Origin: an uncultured bacterium
Lineage (GTDB): Bacteria > Muiribacteriota > Ozemobacteria > Ozemobacterales > Ozemobacteraceae
DNA length: 45,247 nucleotides
Assembly: GCA_900317935.1 (NCBI GenBank)
Contig: ONIU01000026.1
Coordinates: 1 to 45,247, forward strand
Direction of reading: 5' to 3'
In this document: piece after piece, positions 7,589 to 16,931 of the stretch
Numbering within the stretch: position 1 is the first letter of the stretch
How the letters are laid out: the number at the start of each line of letters is the position of its first letter
Made by a program: the position numbers and the translations under genes
Notes under the pieces: model-generated
The model's input: the letters and a program-made list of their open reading frames with translations, nothing else
Database searches by the model: none
Told to the model about the DNA's origin: nothing

Positions 7589-9590
7589 ATATCTTCACAT
7601 ATCCGAATACTTTTGCTCTTACATCATTAAGTATTCGTTTGGATTCTTTAAGAAATTCCTCAGATTCCCCTTCCCTGTGAAGGAATACTACAGCACCAGT
7701 CTGACCTGCAAGCACTGCTGTTTCTGGGTAGTCAAGCAAAGCAGGCGTATCGATAAGAATTATTTCCATACGTCTCTTTAGGTTGCCAAGAAGCTTAATC
7801 ATATCTGTTGAACCTAAAGCTGCTTCAGGAGATTTTGGCATAATTCCAGAACTTATGATGCTAAGATTTTCAACCGGAGACTTCTGAATAATATCATAAG
7901 GTTTTTCACCATTAAGAAGATTAGAAAGCCCCTTAACATTGTCTAGCCCAAACATTCTATGAATAGATGGAGATCTGAAGTTTGCATCTATTAACAAAAC
8001 AGAATAACCAGCCTGAGCAAGAAGAACTGCAACATTAGCTATCATTGTAGTTTTGCCGGTTCCTGTCTTGCTTGAACTTGCAATAACTATTCTGGTCTGA
8101 GACTCAGAAATGCTAATCTGCAGATTAGAGACAAGATTTTTATACGGCTTAAGAATTTCAGAAGTAGGTTCATTCAAAGAAACTAGACGTTCATCGTATT
8201 TTAGAGAAAGAACTTCTTCTTCTGTAACAAGGCAAGGAAGACTTAAAGGTTCAGAAACCAAAGGCGGAACTTCAAGTATTATTTCAGCCGGTTCTGCTAA
8301 TATGGGTTTTGGTTCTTCAGGTTCTGTTTCAGAATGCATACCCAAACCAAGTTCCAACTGCGGTCCCAAAGACTGAACCAAAGTATCTGGAGATATTCCA
8401 ACAATTTCAGTTTTCATTGGAGCTGGTGTATAAAGCAGGAATATAGCCATTAACACACCGGACAATAAAGCAAGACAATCTCTTTGAATTGCTGTAAAGC
8501 CTACTACCTGAGGAGGTAAATGGTCTTTTTTAAGAACATTAATTCTACCTGAAGTAGTATTTTGAGATATCTTAGATTCTTCGAGTTCAATTATAGTTTT
8601 TCTATGAAGCTCTTCAAGAGCAGCTATTCTAAGATTCAATCCTTCAGTGCTGGCAGAACTGAAGTTAGCAGCTGCTAGTTTTTTTCTTGTAACAAGTTCT
8701 TCTTTTAGAATATCAAGTTGCTGCTTATCATTCTGAATATCAGCACTAATAGTTAAATAGTCAGGATTATTCTTTTCCTTTCTTACTCTAGTGCTAGCCT
8801 TAGAAAGTCTATATTCCAAGTCCTTAATATTGTTCTGGCATGCAATAACTTTTGGATGCTTTTCTTTATAGCTTTTAAAAAGTTCTGCCAATTCATTTCT
8901 AGCAACATTAAGCTGTTTTTTAACAGACTTATATTGTGGTGATTCTTCCTCAGCATAGTAGAAAACTTTTCTTGGGGTTGTTTGTAAAAGCTTTGAAGAC
9001 ATATCTATTTTTTCTTCAAGCATTGTGACTTTATTTTCTAAGTCTACTACTTCACTGTTATTCTGCCATGATTCATTAGAAGAAGAGGTAATAAGTTCTT
9101 TACGAAGCTGAGTAATAGTTTTTTCAAGATGTTCCATCTTCTTCTGAAGGGCTTTTGCTGTAAATTCACGACTTTCAGCACTATAGCCAAGGAAACGTTC
9201 TGATAAAATCTGAACTACTGCTGTATTTATTTCATTTAAAACTGTCGGATCTTCATATTTAACTGTAAGAGTCAGAATACCTGAACCAGATGTTGAAAGA
9301 CTCGCCAAATCATTAGGTTTAATGTGTTTTCTATTCAAATGACATTTGTTGATGATTTCTTCCTGAACATCTTTTTGAGCCAAAACACCGTTCATTTCTG
9401 CTGCAATATCTTTTTCAGACAAATCTGCAGTTGTCATAACTCTTATAAGCGAGCTGCTTTTGTATAAAGAAGGCGCATATCGGTTAATCAGGAAAGAAGC
9501 TGAAACAGCTAAGGCCATTATTAAAACTGCCCAGCCAGCGTTTTTCTTTAGACTCCTGACTATTCCTTCAAATAAACTTTCCTGCCCCAT
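7587..9590 (-). CDS. Wzc/CpsD-like polysaccharide co-polymerase with C-terminal BY-kinase-type ATPase
   Basis: One chain joins a Wzz-type chain-length domain to a cytoplasmic ATPase, as in proteobacterial Wzc. Membrane segments are near 18-36 and 370-390, with a long periplasmic coiled coil between them. A Pro/Glu-rich linker (about 400-490) leads to the ATPase: Walker A in SSSKTGTGKTT, Walker A' VLLIDANFRSP and Walker B IILIDTP. The C-terminus ends VFGYVKI with a single tyrosine, so the tyrosine cluster that true BY-kinases autophosphorylate is absent. AGGAGG sits nine bases before the ATG. It probably controls export or length of a surface polysaccharide; kinase activity is doubtful. Confidence 0.88.
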   Translation of the reverse strand: MGQESLFEGIVRSLKKNAGWAVLIMALAVSASFLINRYAPSLYKSSSLIRVMTTADLSEKDIAAEMNGVLAQKDVQEEIINKCHLNRKHIKPNDLASLSTSGSGILTLTVKYEDPTVLNEINTAVVQILSERFLGYSAESREFTAKALQKKMEHLEKTITQLRKELITSSSNESWQNNSEVVDLENKVTMLEEKIDMSSKLLQTTPRKVFYYAEEESPQYKSVKKQLNVARNELAELFKSYKEKHPKVIACQNNIKDLEYRLSKASTRVRKEKNNPDYLTISADIQNDKQQLDILKEELVTRKKLAAANFSSASTEGLNLRIAALEELHRKTIIELEESKISQNTTSGRINVLKKDHLPPQVVGFTAIQRDCLALLSGVLMAIFLLYTPAPMKTEIVGISPDTLVQSLGPQLELGLGMHSETEPEEPKPILAEPAEIILEVPPLVSEPLSLPCLVTEEEVLSLKYDERLVSLNEPTSEILKPYKNLVSNLQISISESQTRIVIASSSKTGTGKTTMIANVAVLLAQAGYSVLLIDANFRSPSIHRMFGLDNVKGLSNLLNGEKPYDIIQKSPVENLSIISSGIMPKSPEAALGSTDMIKLLGNLKRRMEIILIDTPALLDYPETAVLAGQTGAVVFLHREGESEEFLKESKRILNDVRAKVFGYVKI

Positions 9591-9708
9591 TTTTGGTGCC
9601 TCCTAAGGTTTGCTCGCTATATATTTTTATTCTCAAGAGATATCGGCAGGTTAATAAAAAAACATTAGAGGTCATATAATTATGGTGTCAACCCTTTAAA
9701 ACAATTTA

Positions 9709-9767
9709 CACAGGCGAAGCCGTCCCACAAACAGCTTTAGCTGTTGTTCCACAGCAAAGCGTTCCAC
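9709..9767 (-). repeat. TGTGGRAC-box hairpin array, copy 1
   Basis: Read on the minus strand, boxes GTGGAAC, TGTGGAAC and TGTGGGAC alternate with small inserts: the half palindrome GCTTTGC, AACAGC-TAAA-GCTGTT, and GGC-TTC-GCC. In plus coordinates the boxes are 9761-9767, 9746-9753 and 9722-9729. The same grammar recurs at 39868-39979. It is too short and too palindromic for CRISPR. Confidence 0.65.
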
Positions 9768-9827
9768 TCTTTCTACACTTCTAACCCTTCCAACTCTTAT
9801 AACTCTTCCAACCCTATTCCCTCTTAG
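9765..9827. repeat. Degenerate heptanucleotide tract (CTTCCAA-type)
   Basis: Nine units in one 7-bp phase: CACTCTT, TCTACAC, TTCTAAC, CCTTCCA, ACTCTTA, TAACTCT, TCCAACC, CTATTCC, CTCTTAG. It directly follows the hairpin array and ends just before a likely -10 (TTATACTAT near 9836) for the cpaA-like gene. Confidence 0.65.
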
Positions 9828-9879
9828 AAAAAAATGTTATACTATAAAAAAAGATATTTCTAAAACTAATTGGTAAAAC

Positions 9880-10422
9880 ATGAGCGCCTATCTAGCATAT
9901 CCTATATTAAACGAAATAATATGCGCTGTTGTTGCTTTTATCGGTATGATAACAGACACATGGCGCGGTAAAATCTATAACTGGCTTACTTTTCCTGCAA
10001 TTATTCTAGGCTGGTGTCTCTGCTTCTATTTTAACGGTTGGTCAGGGCTTGGTTATTCCGTTGGTGCAACTTTAATAGGAATAGCTATCTATCTTCCTTT
10101 AGCGATAATAGGTGCCTACGGTATGGGCGACGTTAAGCTTATGGGAGCCGTTGGTTCCATTTGTGGAACGGTCTTCGTATTAAATGTCTTTCTTTATACT
10201 TCCGTCTTAGGTTTTTTTCATGCTATTATCGTTCATTTCATGAATTACGGTTCTTCTGCGCTTATGCAAATCTACGCAAGCATAAAAAGTGGAAGTTTTA
10301 AAAATAATACTATTCAAAAAGAAAATACTAACGAAAAAACAAAAAATAAAATAAAATACAATCTTGGACTAGATATTTTTATCGGTGTCTTAATCGCTTG
10401 CTATCATTGTTTTACCTGGTAA
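9880..10422 (+). CDS. cpaA: Tad prepilin peptidase (CpaA/TadV, A24 family)
   Basis: Inner-membrane aspartic protease that removes leader peptides from Flp and TadE/F pseudopilins. The two catalytic aspartates are visible in MITDTWRGKIYNW (first) and GMGDVKLMGAVG (second, the GxGD motif). The 180-residue length fits the short Tad-type enzyme that lacks the N-methyltransferase domain of PilD. Several hydrophobic membrane segments surround the motifs; a charged loop (about 145-160) precedes a last segment. It lies just upstream of cpaB and is separated by a 133-bp gap with its own promoter, so it may be transcribed apart from the main Tad operon. Confidence 0.92.
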   Translation: MSAYLAYPILNEIICAVVAFIGMITDTWRGKIYNWLTFPAIILGWCLCFYFNGWSGLGYSVGATLIGIAIYLPLAIIGAYGMGDVKLMGAVGSICGTVFVLNVFLYTSVLGFFHAIIVHFMNYGSSALMQIYASIKSGSFKNNTIQKENTNEKTKNKIKYNLGLDIFIGVLIACYHCFTW

Positions 10423-10448
10423 GCATAAAATTAGGGCATGTTTTTTGC

Positions 10449-10516
10449 TTGATTTAAATTGTAATTTCTGTACATAATTATAAGAAAAAGTTGCCTAACA
10501 GTTTAGCCTATGTTAG
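10449..10516 (+). promoter_or_regulatory. Putative promoter and inverted repeat upstream of cpaB
   Basis: TTGATT (10449-10454) and CATAAT (10473-10478) are spaced 18 bp. Downstream, CTAACA (10495-10500) and TGTTAG (10511-10516) form an exact inverted repeat with a 10-bp gap, placed in the leader where an operator could act. Function is not shown. Confidence 0.4.
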
Positions 10517-10555
10517 TATCTTTTATCACTGTCTCTTATAGGAGGGACCTTTCTC

Positions 10556-11569
10556 GTGAATAAAAAAGCAATATTGGTTGCACTGATTGTATCATTGATA
10601 GTATCAGTGATTCTCTGGAACAAAATCCAGACAAAACAACAACCTGCTCAAATTACTGCACCAGTTATTGAGCAGCCGATTCTCAAGAAAAAAGTTGTTG
10701 TATGCAAGAAAAGACTTGCTGCAAGAACAAGACTTGAAGCTTCGATGCTGAACGATTGTTTCGAACTGAAAGAACTAATAGCTTCTTCTGTTCCCGATAC
10801 AGCATTTACTTCTATAGCTTCTTTAACTAACAGATATACAGCAGTAACTGTACTTCCAGAAGACATCATTACTCCTGTCAGACTTATGGATGAAGACACT
10901 ATTCCAAATCTAGCAAGAGCAATTCCTGCTGGTAAACGTGCTGTTTCTATAGCTGTTTCAAAAGCATCATCAGTTGGCGGATTCATACAACAAGGTGACT
11001 TCGTTGATGTAATTGCTACATTCAGACCAAGAAACGGCGAAACCATTACAAAATTAGTTCTTCAAGACATTCAGGTTCTTGCTATGGGTAATACTTACGA
11101 ATTCGAAGGAGCTATTGCTACTATGACTCCTGCAATCGCTGCAAGTAAAGCAGAATTGATTACCTTAGCTCTTACACCAGAAGATCTTGAAAAACTTATG
11201 TATTTGGATGCTGGAACGACATTCAGACTAGTTCTCAAGAACCCAACAGACAAAGATAATGTTGTTCAGACCAAAGGTGCTACAGAACAGATTGTTCTTA
11301 AAGATATAGGTCATGCTTCCACAGCAGGAATCAAAGATCCTGAACTTCAGCAGCAGATAAGTCAAGCTAGTCATCAAACTTCTTATCATGAACATAATAA
11401 TCAGGTTCCAGTAGATGACGGCAAAGTCGAAATTATGTTCGGAAGCGAAAAACGCCGTGAAGTTAGAAAATATAGCGGACCTGCTTCAAACAAGCTGAAT
11501 AGTCAAAATTTTGACAACAATCCGCTTATTCCACATGTAGAACAAATAAGAACTAGCGAGGAAAATTAA
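10556..11569 (+). CDS. cpaB: Tad pilus assembly protein CpaB/RcpC
   Basis: Periplasmic, membrane-anchored partner of the Tad secretin. Residues about 5-22 form the N-terminal anchor. A SAF-like domain (KKRLAARTRLEASML) is followed by the RcpC/CpaB region (RAIPAGKRAVSIAVSKASSVGGFIQQGDFVDV), which is the family signature. The C-terminal 80 residues are hydrophilic and likely disordered. The start is GTG at 10556, chosen because GGAGGG lies ten bases upstream and the protein begins MNKKAILVALIV after initiation. The 337-residue length is typical or slightly long. cpaC begins two bases after its stop, so they are coupled. Confidence 0.92.
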   Translation: MNKKAILVALIVSLIVSVILWNKIQTKQQPAQITAPVIEQPILKKKVVVCKKRLAARTRLEASMLNDCFELKELIASSVPDTAFTSIASLTNRYTAVTVLPEDIITPVRLMDEDTIPNLARAIPAGKRAVSIAVSKASSVGGFIQQGDFVDVIATFRPRNGETITKLVLQDIQVLAMGNTYEFEGAIATMTPAIAASKAELITLALTPEDLEKLMYLDAGTTFRLVLKNPTDKDNVVQTKGATEQIVLKDIGHASTAGIKDPELQQQISQASHQTSYHEHNNQVPVDDGKVEIMFGSEKRREVRKYSGPASNKLNSQNFDNNPLIPHVEQIRTSEEN

Positions 11570-11571
11570 TT

Positions 11572-13212
11572 ATGCTGAAACCATTTAAGCTATTATCAAC
11601 CACATTAATGCTCTGCTCTCTTGCTAGTTTTAATTTAACTGCTGAAGCAGCAGAAAAACTTTTGATACCACTTGGGAAATCAGTTTCTATACCGGCTTAC
11701 GGTGTTAAAAAGATTCTTGCAGTTAAAGATAACGTTGTTGATGTTCTAAACGTTTCTGATGATGAAATCATTCTTTCAGGAATAGGTGATGAAGCTAATG
11801 CTACTCAGCTTATTCTTTGGGACATGACAGGCAAGCGAGTTTATGATGTAGAAACATATTCAGAAATGAATATTATTCACGAAAAATTCGATGCTATCAT
11901 CAATAACAAGAACCTAACTCTTAAAGTATTTCCTGATGCAGCTTATCTCCAGGGACAAGCAAGTTCTAAGGAAGAAAAGAAAAGAGCTGAAACAGTAGCA
12001 AAAAGCTTAGTAGGCAATAAACAGTTAATCAGTCTTGTTGAATATGAAGCCGCAGTTAGTTCTCTTCAACAGAGAATAGAAGCAGCTATCAAACAGCCTG
12101 ACGTTAAAGTTAGTGTTGTTTCAGCAAGAATTGATCCTAACGATATTGCAGTAAGTCAGAATCCATTAATAGCTACTGACAGCACCGGAATCAGAGTTAT
12201 ACTTCAAGGTAGTGTTAAAAACCAGAATGATTATATAAATATGTCAGAAATCGTAAAAGGTTTTGTCACTGATGAAAAACAGATTAGTAATCTTGTAACA
12301 ATTACAGACCCATATCAGGTTATATTCCAGGCTTACATACTCCAAGTTACTAAAAAGAACAGCGAAGATTTAGGAATAAAATGGGGCGGTGCTGATGCCG
12401 GATATGGTACTTTGAATTTCATGGAAATTGGAGACAGTACTGGTAATGCTATTTTACCCAAACATATGAATCCATTCTACATGAAAAATGTTAACAGATT
12501 AAGCTTGGTAGAAGCTCAAGTTAAAGCATGGGAAGAATCTGGTAAAGCTAAAGTTATTTCTAAGCCCAACCTTTTAGTTTACGCTAGTGCTATTCCTCAA
12601 CCATCATATTTTTCAAGAGCAGAATCAAGCTGGCACGGAGAAGCTAATCCTACAGATCCTGCAAACGACCAAGGCTTAGCATTCGTTGATGTTGGTCAGA
12701 CAGTTCAAGTTGAAAAGGATGCTGGGAACGGAAAAACTTCTTATGAACCTTTTGAAGCAAAACTAAGACTCTGCGTCAGAGACCTGTATATTGATGACGA
12801 TGAATTAAAATTCTCAGTATATGCTCAACAAGAAGAACTTAGTTTTGAAAGAGGTAACGGAGCTTCACCAGATAAACATTCAAGAGATATTATGACTACT
12901 GTTCGTATTAAAGATCAGCAAACAATAGCTCTTGGTGGTTTAATCAGCAAGAACAATAGCATTTCCTGGTATGGTGTTCCTGGTTTGAGCCGTTTACCAT
13001 TAGTTGGCAGACTTTTCAAACACCGCTCTGTAAGTAATAGCGAAAATGAACTTATAATTCTTCTTACTCCAAAAATCATTAACAAAGAAAAAGATTTGCT
13101 TGGCAACAAGAAATTTGAAACAATCAAAGTTCCAAGACGTTCTGATAAACTAGAAAATCTTAACAATATCTTTGAACAGATTAAATCAAGTCACGTTCCA
13201 GCAGATAAATAA
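11572..13212 (+). CDS. cpaC: Tad secretin CpaC/RcpA (outer-membrane channel)
   Basis: Forms the outer-membrane pore for the Tad pilus. A signal peptide ends near NLTAEA (about residue 25). The N-terminal pilus-formation domain (KSVSIPAYGVKKILAVKDN) and a BON-like segment (VFPDAAYLQGQASSKEEKKRA) precede the secretin domain, which begins near VIFQAYILQVTKKNSEDLGI. It ends with the diagnostic TVRIKDQQTIALGGLIS and VPGLSRLPLVGRLFKHR, then NELIILLTPKI. The 546-residue length is normal. Presence of a secretin is the best evidence that the cell has an outer membrane. It is third in the Tad operon and directly followed by cpaE after 33 bp. Confidence 0.95.
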   Translation: MLKPFKLLSTTLMLCSLASFNLTAEAAEKLLIPLGKSVSIPAYGVKKILAVKDNVVDVLNVSDDEIILSGIGDEANATQLILWDMTGKRVYDVETYSEMNIIHEKFDAIINNKNLTLKVFPDAAYLQGQASSKEEKKRAETVAKSLVGNKQLISLVEYEAAVSSLQQRIEAAIKQPDVKVSVVSARIDPNDIAVSQNPLIATDSTGIRVILQGSVKNQNDYINMSEIVKGFVTDEKQISNLVTITDPYQVIFQAYILQVTKKNSEDLGIKWGGADAGYGTLNFMEIGDSTGNAILPKHMNPFYMKNVNRLSLVEAQVKAWEESGKAKVISKPNLLVYASAIPQPSYFSRAESSWHGEANPTDPANDQGLAFVDVGQTVQVEKDAGNGKTSYEPFEAKLRLCVRDLYIDDDELKFSVYAQQEELSFERGNGASPDKHSRDIMTTVRIKDQQTIALGGLISKNNSISWYGVPGLSRLPLVGRLFKHRSVSNSENELIILLTPKIINKEKDLLGNKKFETIKVPRRSDKLENLNNIFEQIKSSHVPADK

Positions 13213-13245
13213 TTAATTGTTCTTATAAATCGGTTCAGGTAAAAA

Positions 13246-14442
13246 ATGGCAACAATCAAGCTACTAATCGCTGACAGCAAGGAAGATTGGCTGAATAATG
13301 TTAAAAGAATGCTGATCAACATGGATGATGTATGTATTGTTGGCGAAGCTAGAAATGGTCAAGAAGCCTTAGACAAAGCTAAGGAGCTTCAACCTCATAT
13401 AGTTCTTTTAGACATAGACTTAGAAGGAATCGACGGCTTAAAAGTCACAGAAATTCTTTCTAAAGATAACCAGAATATTCAGGCAATCATTATGTCTGTA
13501 AAAAGCAGTCCTGAATATTTCAGACAAGCTATGAAGTCTGGCGCAAAAGACTATTTGATTGAGCCATTTTCTAACCAGGATTTATCTGACGCAATTCACA
13601 ATGTATTCAACAAATGGCTTAAAGATAAAGCAGAGCTATTTTCAGAAGATAATAACGCTAAAGTAATTACTTTCTTTGCTACTAAAGGTGGAGTCGGGAG
13701 AACTACGTTAGCAGTTAATCTTGCAGCAGCCTTAGCTGCCAAAGGTAAAAGAACTCTGCTTATCGATGCATCTCTACAGTTTGGTGACGTAGCTCTGACC
13801 TTAGATTTGCATCCCAAGTGCACTATCAATGATGTAATAGAAAAAGACGAGTTTACTCCTGATGGAATCGAAAGACGCATAACCAAACATGCATGCGGTC
13901 TGGAAGTTCTAGCTGCTCCAAAAGAACCAGCTTTAGCAGAAGCAGTAAACTCAAAGCATATTCAACAGATAATAGATGCAATTAAGCCTTTGTATCAGTT
14001 CATTATAATTGATATGCCTGCAACCATTACAGAAAAAGAATTGGCAATACTCGACAAAACCAGTCTGCTTTTCTTGGTTGCAACTTTGGAAATAACTTCT
14101 TTGAAAAACACAAAGTCGTTATTAAAAACACTTCAAGATATCAATTATGATATATCCAAAATTAAGATTATTCTTAACAAGGATATGCCAGATGTTGGGA
14201 TAGATAAGGCTAGCCTAGAAGCGGGTCTTGGTATTCCTGTATATGCTACCATACCTATGGATTCAATACTTGTTCAGGTTTCTTTGAATAAAGGCGAATC
14301 GTTTGTATTGAAATCCCCTGCTAGTCTTATATCTAGAACAATAATCGATGTTGCTGAAAAATTGATTGGCCCTAGCAAAAAGCCAGTCAATACAAATAAA
14401 AGCGCAATATTAAGAATCAAAGACCTGCTGTTTGGCAGTTGA
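13246..14442 (+). CDS. cpaE: CpaE/TadZ-type localisation ATPase with a degenerate receiver domain
   Basis: Positions the Tad machine, usually at a pole. Residues 1-120 form a response-receiver fold with phospho-acceptor-like D56 (LLDIDLEG), but the acidic pair is D10-S11, the conserved Thr/Ser position is S84, and the invariant lysine is E106 (YLIEPFS). Residues about 138-380 are a MinD/ParA-type ATPase with KGGVGRTT (arginine replaces the P-loop lysine), LLIDASLQFGDVALTLDL and IIIDMPA. Degenerate sites of both kinds are common in this family, so it may bind without efficient phosphorylation or hydrolysis. The 398-residue length fits CpaE. It sits between cpaC and cpaF. Confidence 0.92.
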   Translation: MATIKLLIADSKEDWLNNVKRMLINMDDVCIVGEARNGQEALDKAKELQPHIVLLDIDLEGIDGLKVTEILSKDNQNIQAIIMSVKSSPEYFRQAMKSGAKDYLIEPFSNQDLSDAIHNVFNKWLKDKAELFSEDNNAKVITFFATKGGVGRTTLAVNLAAALAAKGKRTLLIDASLQFGDVALTLDLHPKCTINDVIEKDEFTPDGIERRITKHACGLEVLAAPKEPALAEAVNSKHIQQIIDAIKPLYQFIIIDMPATITEKELAILDKTSLLFLVATLEITSLKNTKSLLKTLQDINYDISKIKIILNKDMPDVGIDKASLEAGLGIPVYATIPMDSILVQVSLNKGESFVLKSPASLISRTIIDVAEKLIGPSKKPVNTNKSAILRIKDLLFGS

Positions 14443-14460
14443 TAATATCGGAGGAAAAAC

Positions 14461-15843
14461 ATGGGTGGTCTTTTATCACGATTAAATGAAGAAAAGAAGA
14501 GTGAAAAATCATCAACCTCTACATCTTCAATTTTAGAAGGTGCTTCAACACAAGTACTTTCAAGCTTTGAAAAACTAAAAGAAAAAGTTCATACAAAACT
14601 TATTGATGATATGCCAGCAGCTATTATGGCTGAACAGAATCTGGACAAGAAGCGTGCAATGCTTCGTGACCGCATAGGTGTTGTTATCAGTGAAGAAAGC
14701 CCTAAACTCAATATTGTTTTGAGTACTAGAGAAAACGAATTGATGACCAATACCCTTCTTGATGATATGGTTGGTTTTGGTCCGATTCAGCCATTACTAG
14801 ACGAAGAAGATATCTCAGAAGTTATGGTAAATGGTCCATATCAGATTTATTACGAAAAGAAAGGTAAATTGGTTCTTTCTGATATTAAGTTTAAAGATAA
14901 CGATCACGTTATGCGTATTATTGAAAGAATCGTTGCACCAATCGGCAGACGTATCGACGAATCTGTTCCTTACGTTGACGCCCGTCTTCCAGATGGTTCT
15001 CGTGTTAATGCAATTATTCCGCCTCTCGCATTAAACGGTCCAACAATAACAATCAGAAAGTTCAAGAAAGAAGCTTTAGGCGTTGCTGACCTTATCAGGT
15101 TCGGAACTTTGACTCCTGAAATGGCAACTTTTATTGAAGCTTGTATTAAAGTTCGTTTGAACATCGTTGTATCAGGTGGTACTGGTTCCGGTAAGACAAC
15201 AACTCTGAACATTCTAAGTTCTTTCATTCCTGAAGATGAACGTATCATCACATGCGAAGACGCAGCAGAACTTCAATTGCGTCAGCCACACGTAGTAAGA
15301 CTTGAAACAAGACCTGCTAACATTGAAGGCAAAGGCGCTGTTCCAATGCGTGAGCTCATTAAGAATACACTTCGTATGAGACCAGAAAGAGTTATCGTTG
15401 GGGAATGCCGCGGTGGCGAAACACTCGACATGCTCCAGGCCATGAACACTGGTCACGATGGTTCTCTAACAACAGCACACGCCAATACTCCACGCGACAT
15501 GCTTTCTCGTCTTGAAACGATGGTTCTTATGTCTGGTATGGACTTACCAGTTAGAGCTATTCGTGAACAGATCAGTTCAGCTATCAACTTGATTATTCAG
15601 CAGTCTCGTCTCAAAGACGGTTCAAGAAAGATTACATACCTCACAGAAATACAGGGTATGGAAGGCGAAAAGATTGTTACTCAGGATATATTCAGATTTG
15701 AACAATCTGGCATTGATGAAAACGGCAAAATTGTCGGCAGATTGAAACCAACAGGCATTAGACCAAAATTCGCAAGTAAATTTGCAGAATTTGGTATCCA
15801 TCTGCCCCCGAATATTTTTACAGATACCTCAAAGGGTTGGTAA
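14461..15843 (+). CDS. cpaF: Tad secretion ATPase CpaF/TadA
   Basis: Hexameric cytoplasmic motor that drives Tad pilus assembly. The N-terminal domain (about 50-210) includes [16 protein letters not shown] [16 protein letters not shown]. Walker A is GGTGSGKTT at 239-247. Downstream are the Asp box [12 protein letters not shown], Walker B-like [14 protein letters not shown] and the His box [15 protein letters not shown]. The first 45 residues are Ser/Lys-rich and probably flexible. The 460-residue length is normal. GGAGG precedes the ATG by six bases. It lies 18 bp after cpaE and six bp before tadB, so it belongs to the same transcript. Confidence 0.97.
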   Translation: MGGLLSRLNEEKKSEKSSTSTSSILEGASTQVLSSFEKLKEKVHTKLIDDMPAAIMAEQNLDKKRAMLRDRIGVVISEESPKLNIVLSTRENELMTNTLLDDMVGFGPIQPLLDEEDISEVMVNGPYQIYYEKKGKLVLSDIKFKDNDHVMRIIERIVAPIGRRIDESVPYVDARLPDGSRVNAIIPPLALNGPTITIRKFKKEALGVADLIRFGTLTPEMATFIEACIKVRLNIVVSGGTGSGKTTTLNILSSFIPEDERIITCEDAAELQLRQPHVVRLETRPANIEGKGAVPMRELIKNTLRMRPERVIVGECRGGETLDMLQAMNTGHDGSLTTAHANTPRDMLSRLETMVLMSGMDLPVRAIREQISSAINLIIQQSRLKDGSRKITYLTEIQGMEGEKIVTQDIFRFEQSGIDENGKIVGRLKPTGIRPKFASKFAEFGIHLPPNIFTDTSKGW

Positions 15844-15849
15844 AAAACT

Positions 15850-16926
15850 ATGCAACTAGTATTCTTAGTATTTGCAGGGATTGCAACAGTTATGTTCGTT
15901 CTTCTGCTTTTCTCCATTCTTGGTAAAGACCCTGGCTCAGACGTCAGAGAAAGAATGGAGCAGTATCTCATCGAAAGTGAGAAAGTAGCTAAAGAAGAAT
16001 ATGCTCTTCCCGAAGATGCAATGGAAAATGATGGGGAAGACGAAAACCAGGATATTGAAGGCGGAGAAGATGACTGGACCAGCGAGCTGCGAGGCAGACG
16101 CAAAAGAGATAAGCATGCTGGCGCTAAGCGTATTCTCGCTAACATGGGTACTATTCTTACCCCAAAAGGAATGGCAGCCAAAATAGCTGATCAGCTTGCC
16201 AAAGCAGATATTCCCTTAAAAGCTAATGAATTTGTTGCAATACAATTTTTGGCTGTTATGATAGCTATGATGATAGGTACAGTAGTGTTAAGAAACCTCG
16301 CCATAGCAATTATTTTAGCTGTAGCAGCCTATTTCGCCCCACTACTTTGGGTCACCATAGTCAGTGCCAAGCGTAAACAGGCTTTCAATGACCAGATATT
16401 AGATACTCTTATTATGATTGCCAATGGTCTAAAAGCTGGTTATTCTTTCTTACAGGCTCTAGAAATGGTTTCCAAGGAATCAGTTCCACCTATGAGCAAA
16501 GAACTAAAAAGAGTTCTGAAAGAAAACAGCCTTGGTATGAACTTAGAAGATACGCTTGTAGCATTGAACGGACGTGTTGAAAGTGAAGACTGGGACCTTG
16601 TTACAACAGTTGTTTTGATTCAGCGTCAAGTCGGTGGTAATCTGGCAGAAGTTTTGGAAAAAATAGGCAAAACCATTCGTGAAAGAATGAGAATCAAGGG
16701 TGATATTCAAACCAAAACAGCTCAAGCTAAAGTTTCTGGCATGTTAGTTGCTGCATTACCCTTTGGTTTAGGTGTTATGATTTATATCATGAATCCTGGC
16801 TTCATGTCTAAGCTGTTCACATTTAAGATGGGCTGGTTCAGAGGCTGGTTCCTCGTTATTGGTGGTATAATATGGGAAATCATCGGTATTTTAATCATCA
16901 AGAAGATTGTAGATATTGAGGTATAA
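15850..16926 (+). CDS. tadB: Tad inner-membrane platform protein TadB
   Basis: One of two polytopic proteins on which CpaF acts. The first 20 residues are a membrane segment. An acidic linker (about 50-80) is followed by paired hydrophobic segments near 115-160 and a T2SSF domain with the family phrase DTLIMIANGLKAGYSFLQALE and RVESEDWDLVTTVVLIQRQVGGNLAEVL. Two C-terminal membrane segments close the 358-residue chain. Its stop is five bases before tadC. The order cpaF-tadB-tadC is universal in Tad loci, which supports the assignment. Confidence 0.93.
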   Translation: MQLVFLVFAGIATVMFVLLLFSILGKDPGSDVRERMEQYLIESEKVAKEEYALPEDAMENDGEDENQDIEGGEDDWTSELRGRRKRDKHAGAKRILANMGTILTPKGMAAKIADQLAKADIPLKANEFVAIQFLAVMIAMMIGTVVLRNLAIAIILAVAAYFAPLLWVTIVSAKRKQAFNDQILDTLIMIANGLKAGYSFLQALEMVSKESVPPMSKELKRVLKENSLGMNLEDTLVALNGRVESEDWDLVTTVVLIQRQVGGNLAEVLEKIGKTIRERMRIKGDIQTKTAQAKVSGMLVAALPFGLGVMIYIMNPGFMSKLFTFKMGWFRGWFLVIGGIIWEIIGILIIKKIVDIEV

Positions 16927-16931
16927 CTATT

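Noticed and set aside
7408..7781. Two plus-strand open frames in the gap after the DegT gene
   Set aside because: They run through palindromic repeats and a terminator into the antisense of the Wzc-like gene; no ribosome site or family similarity.
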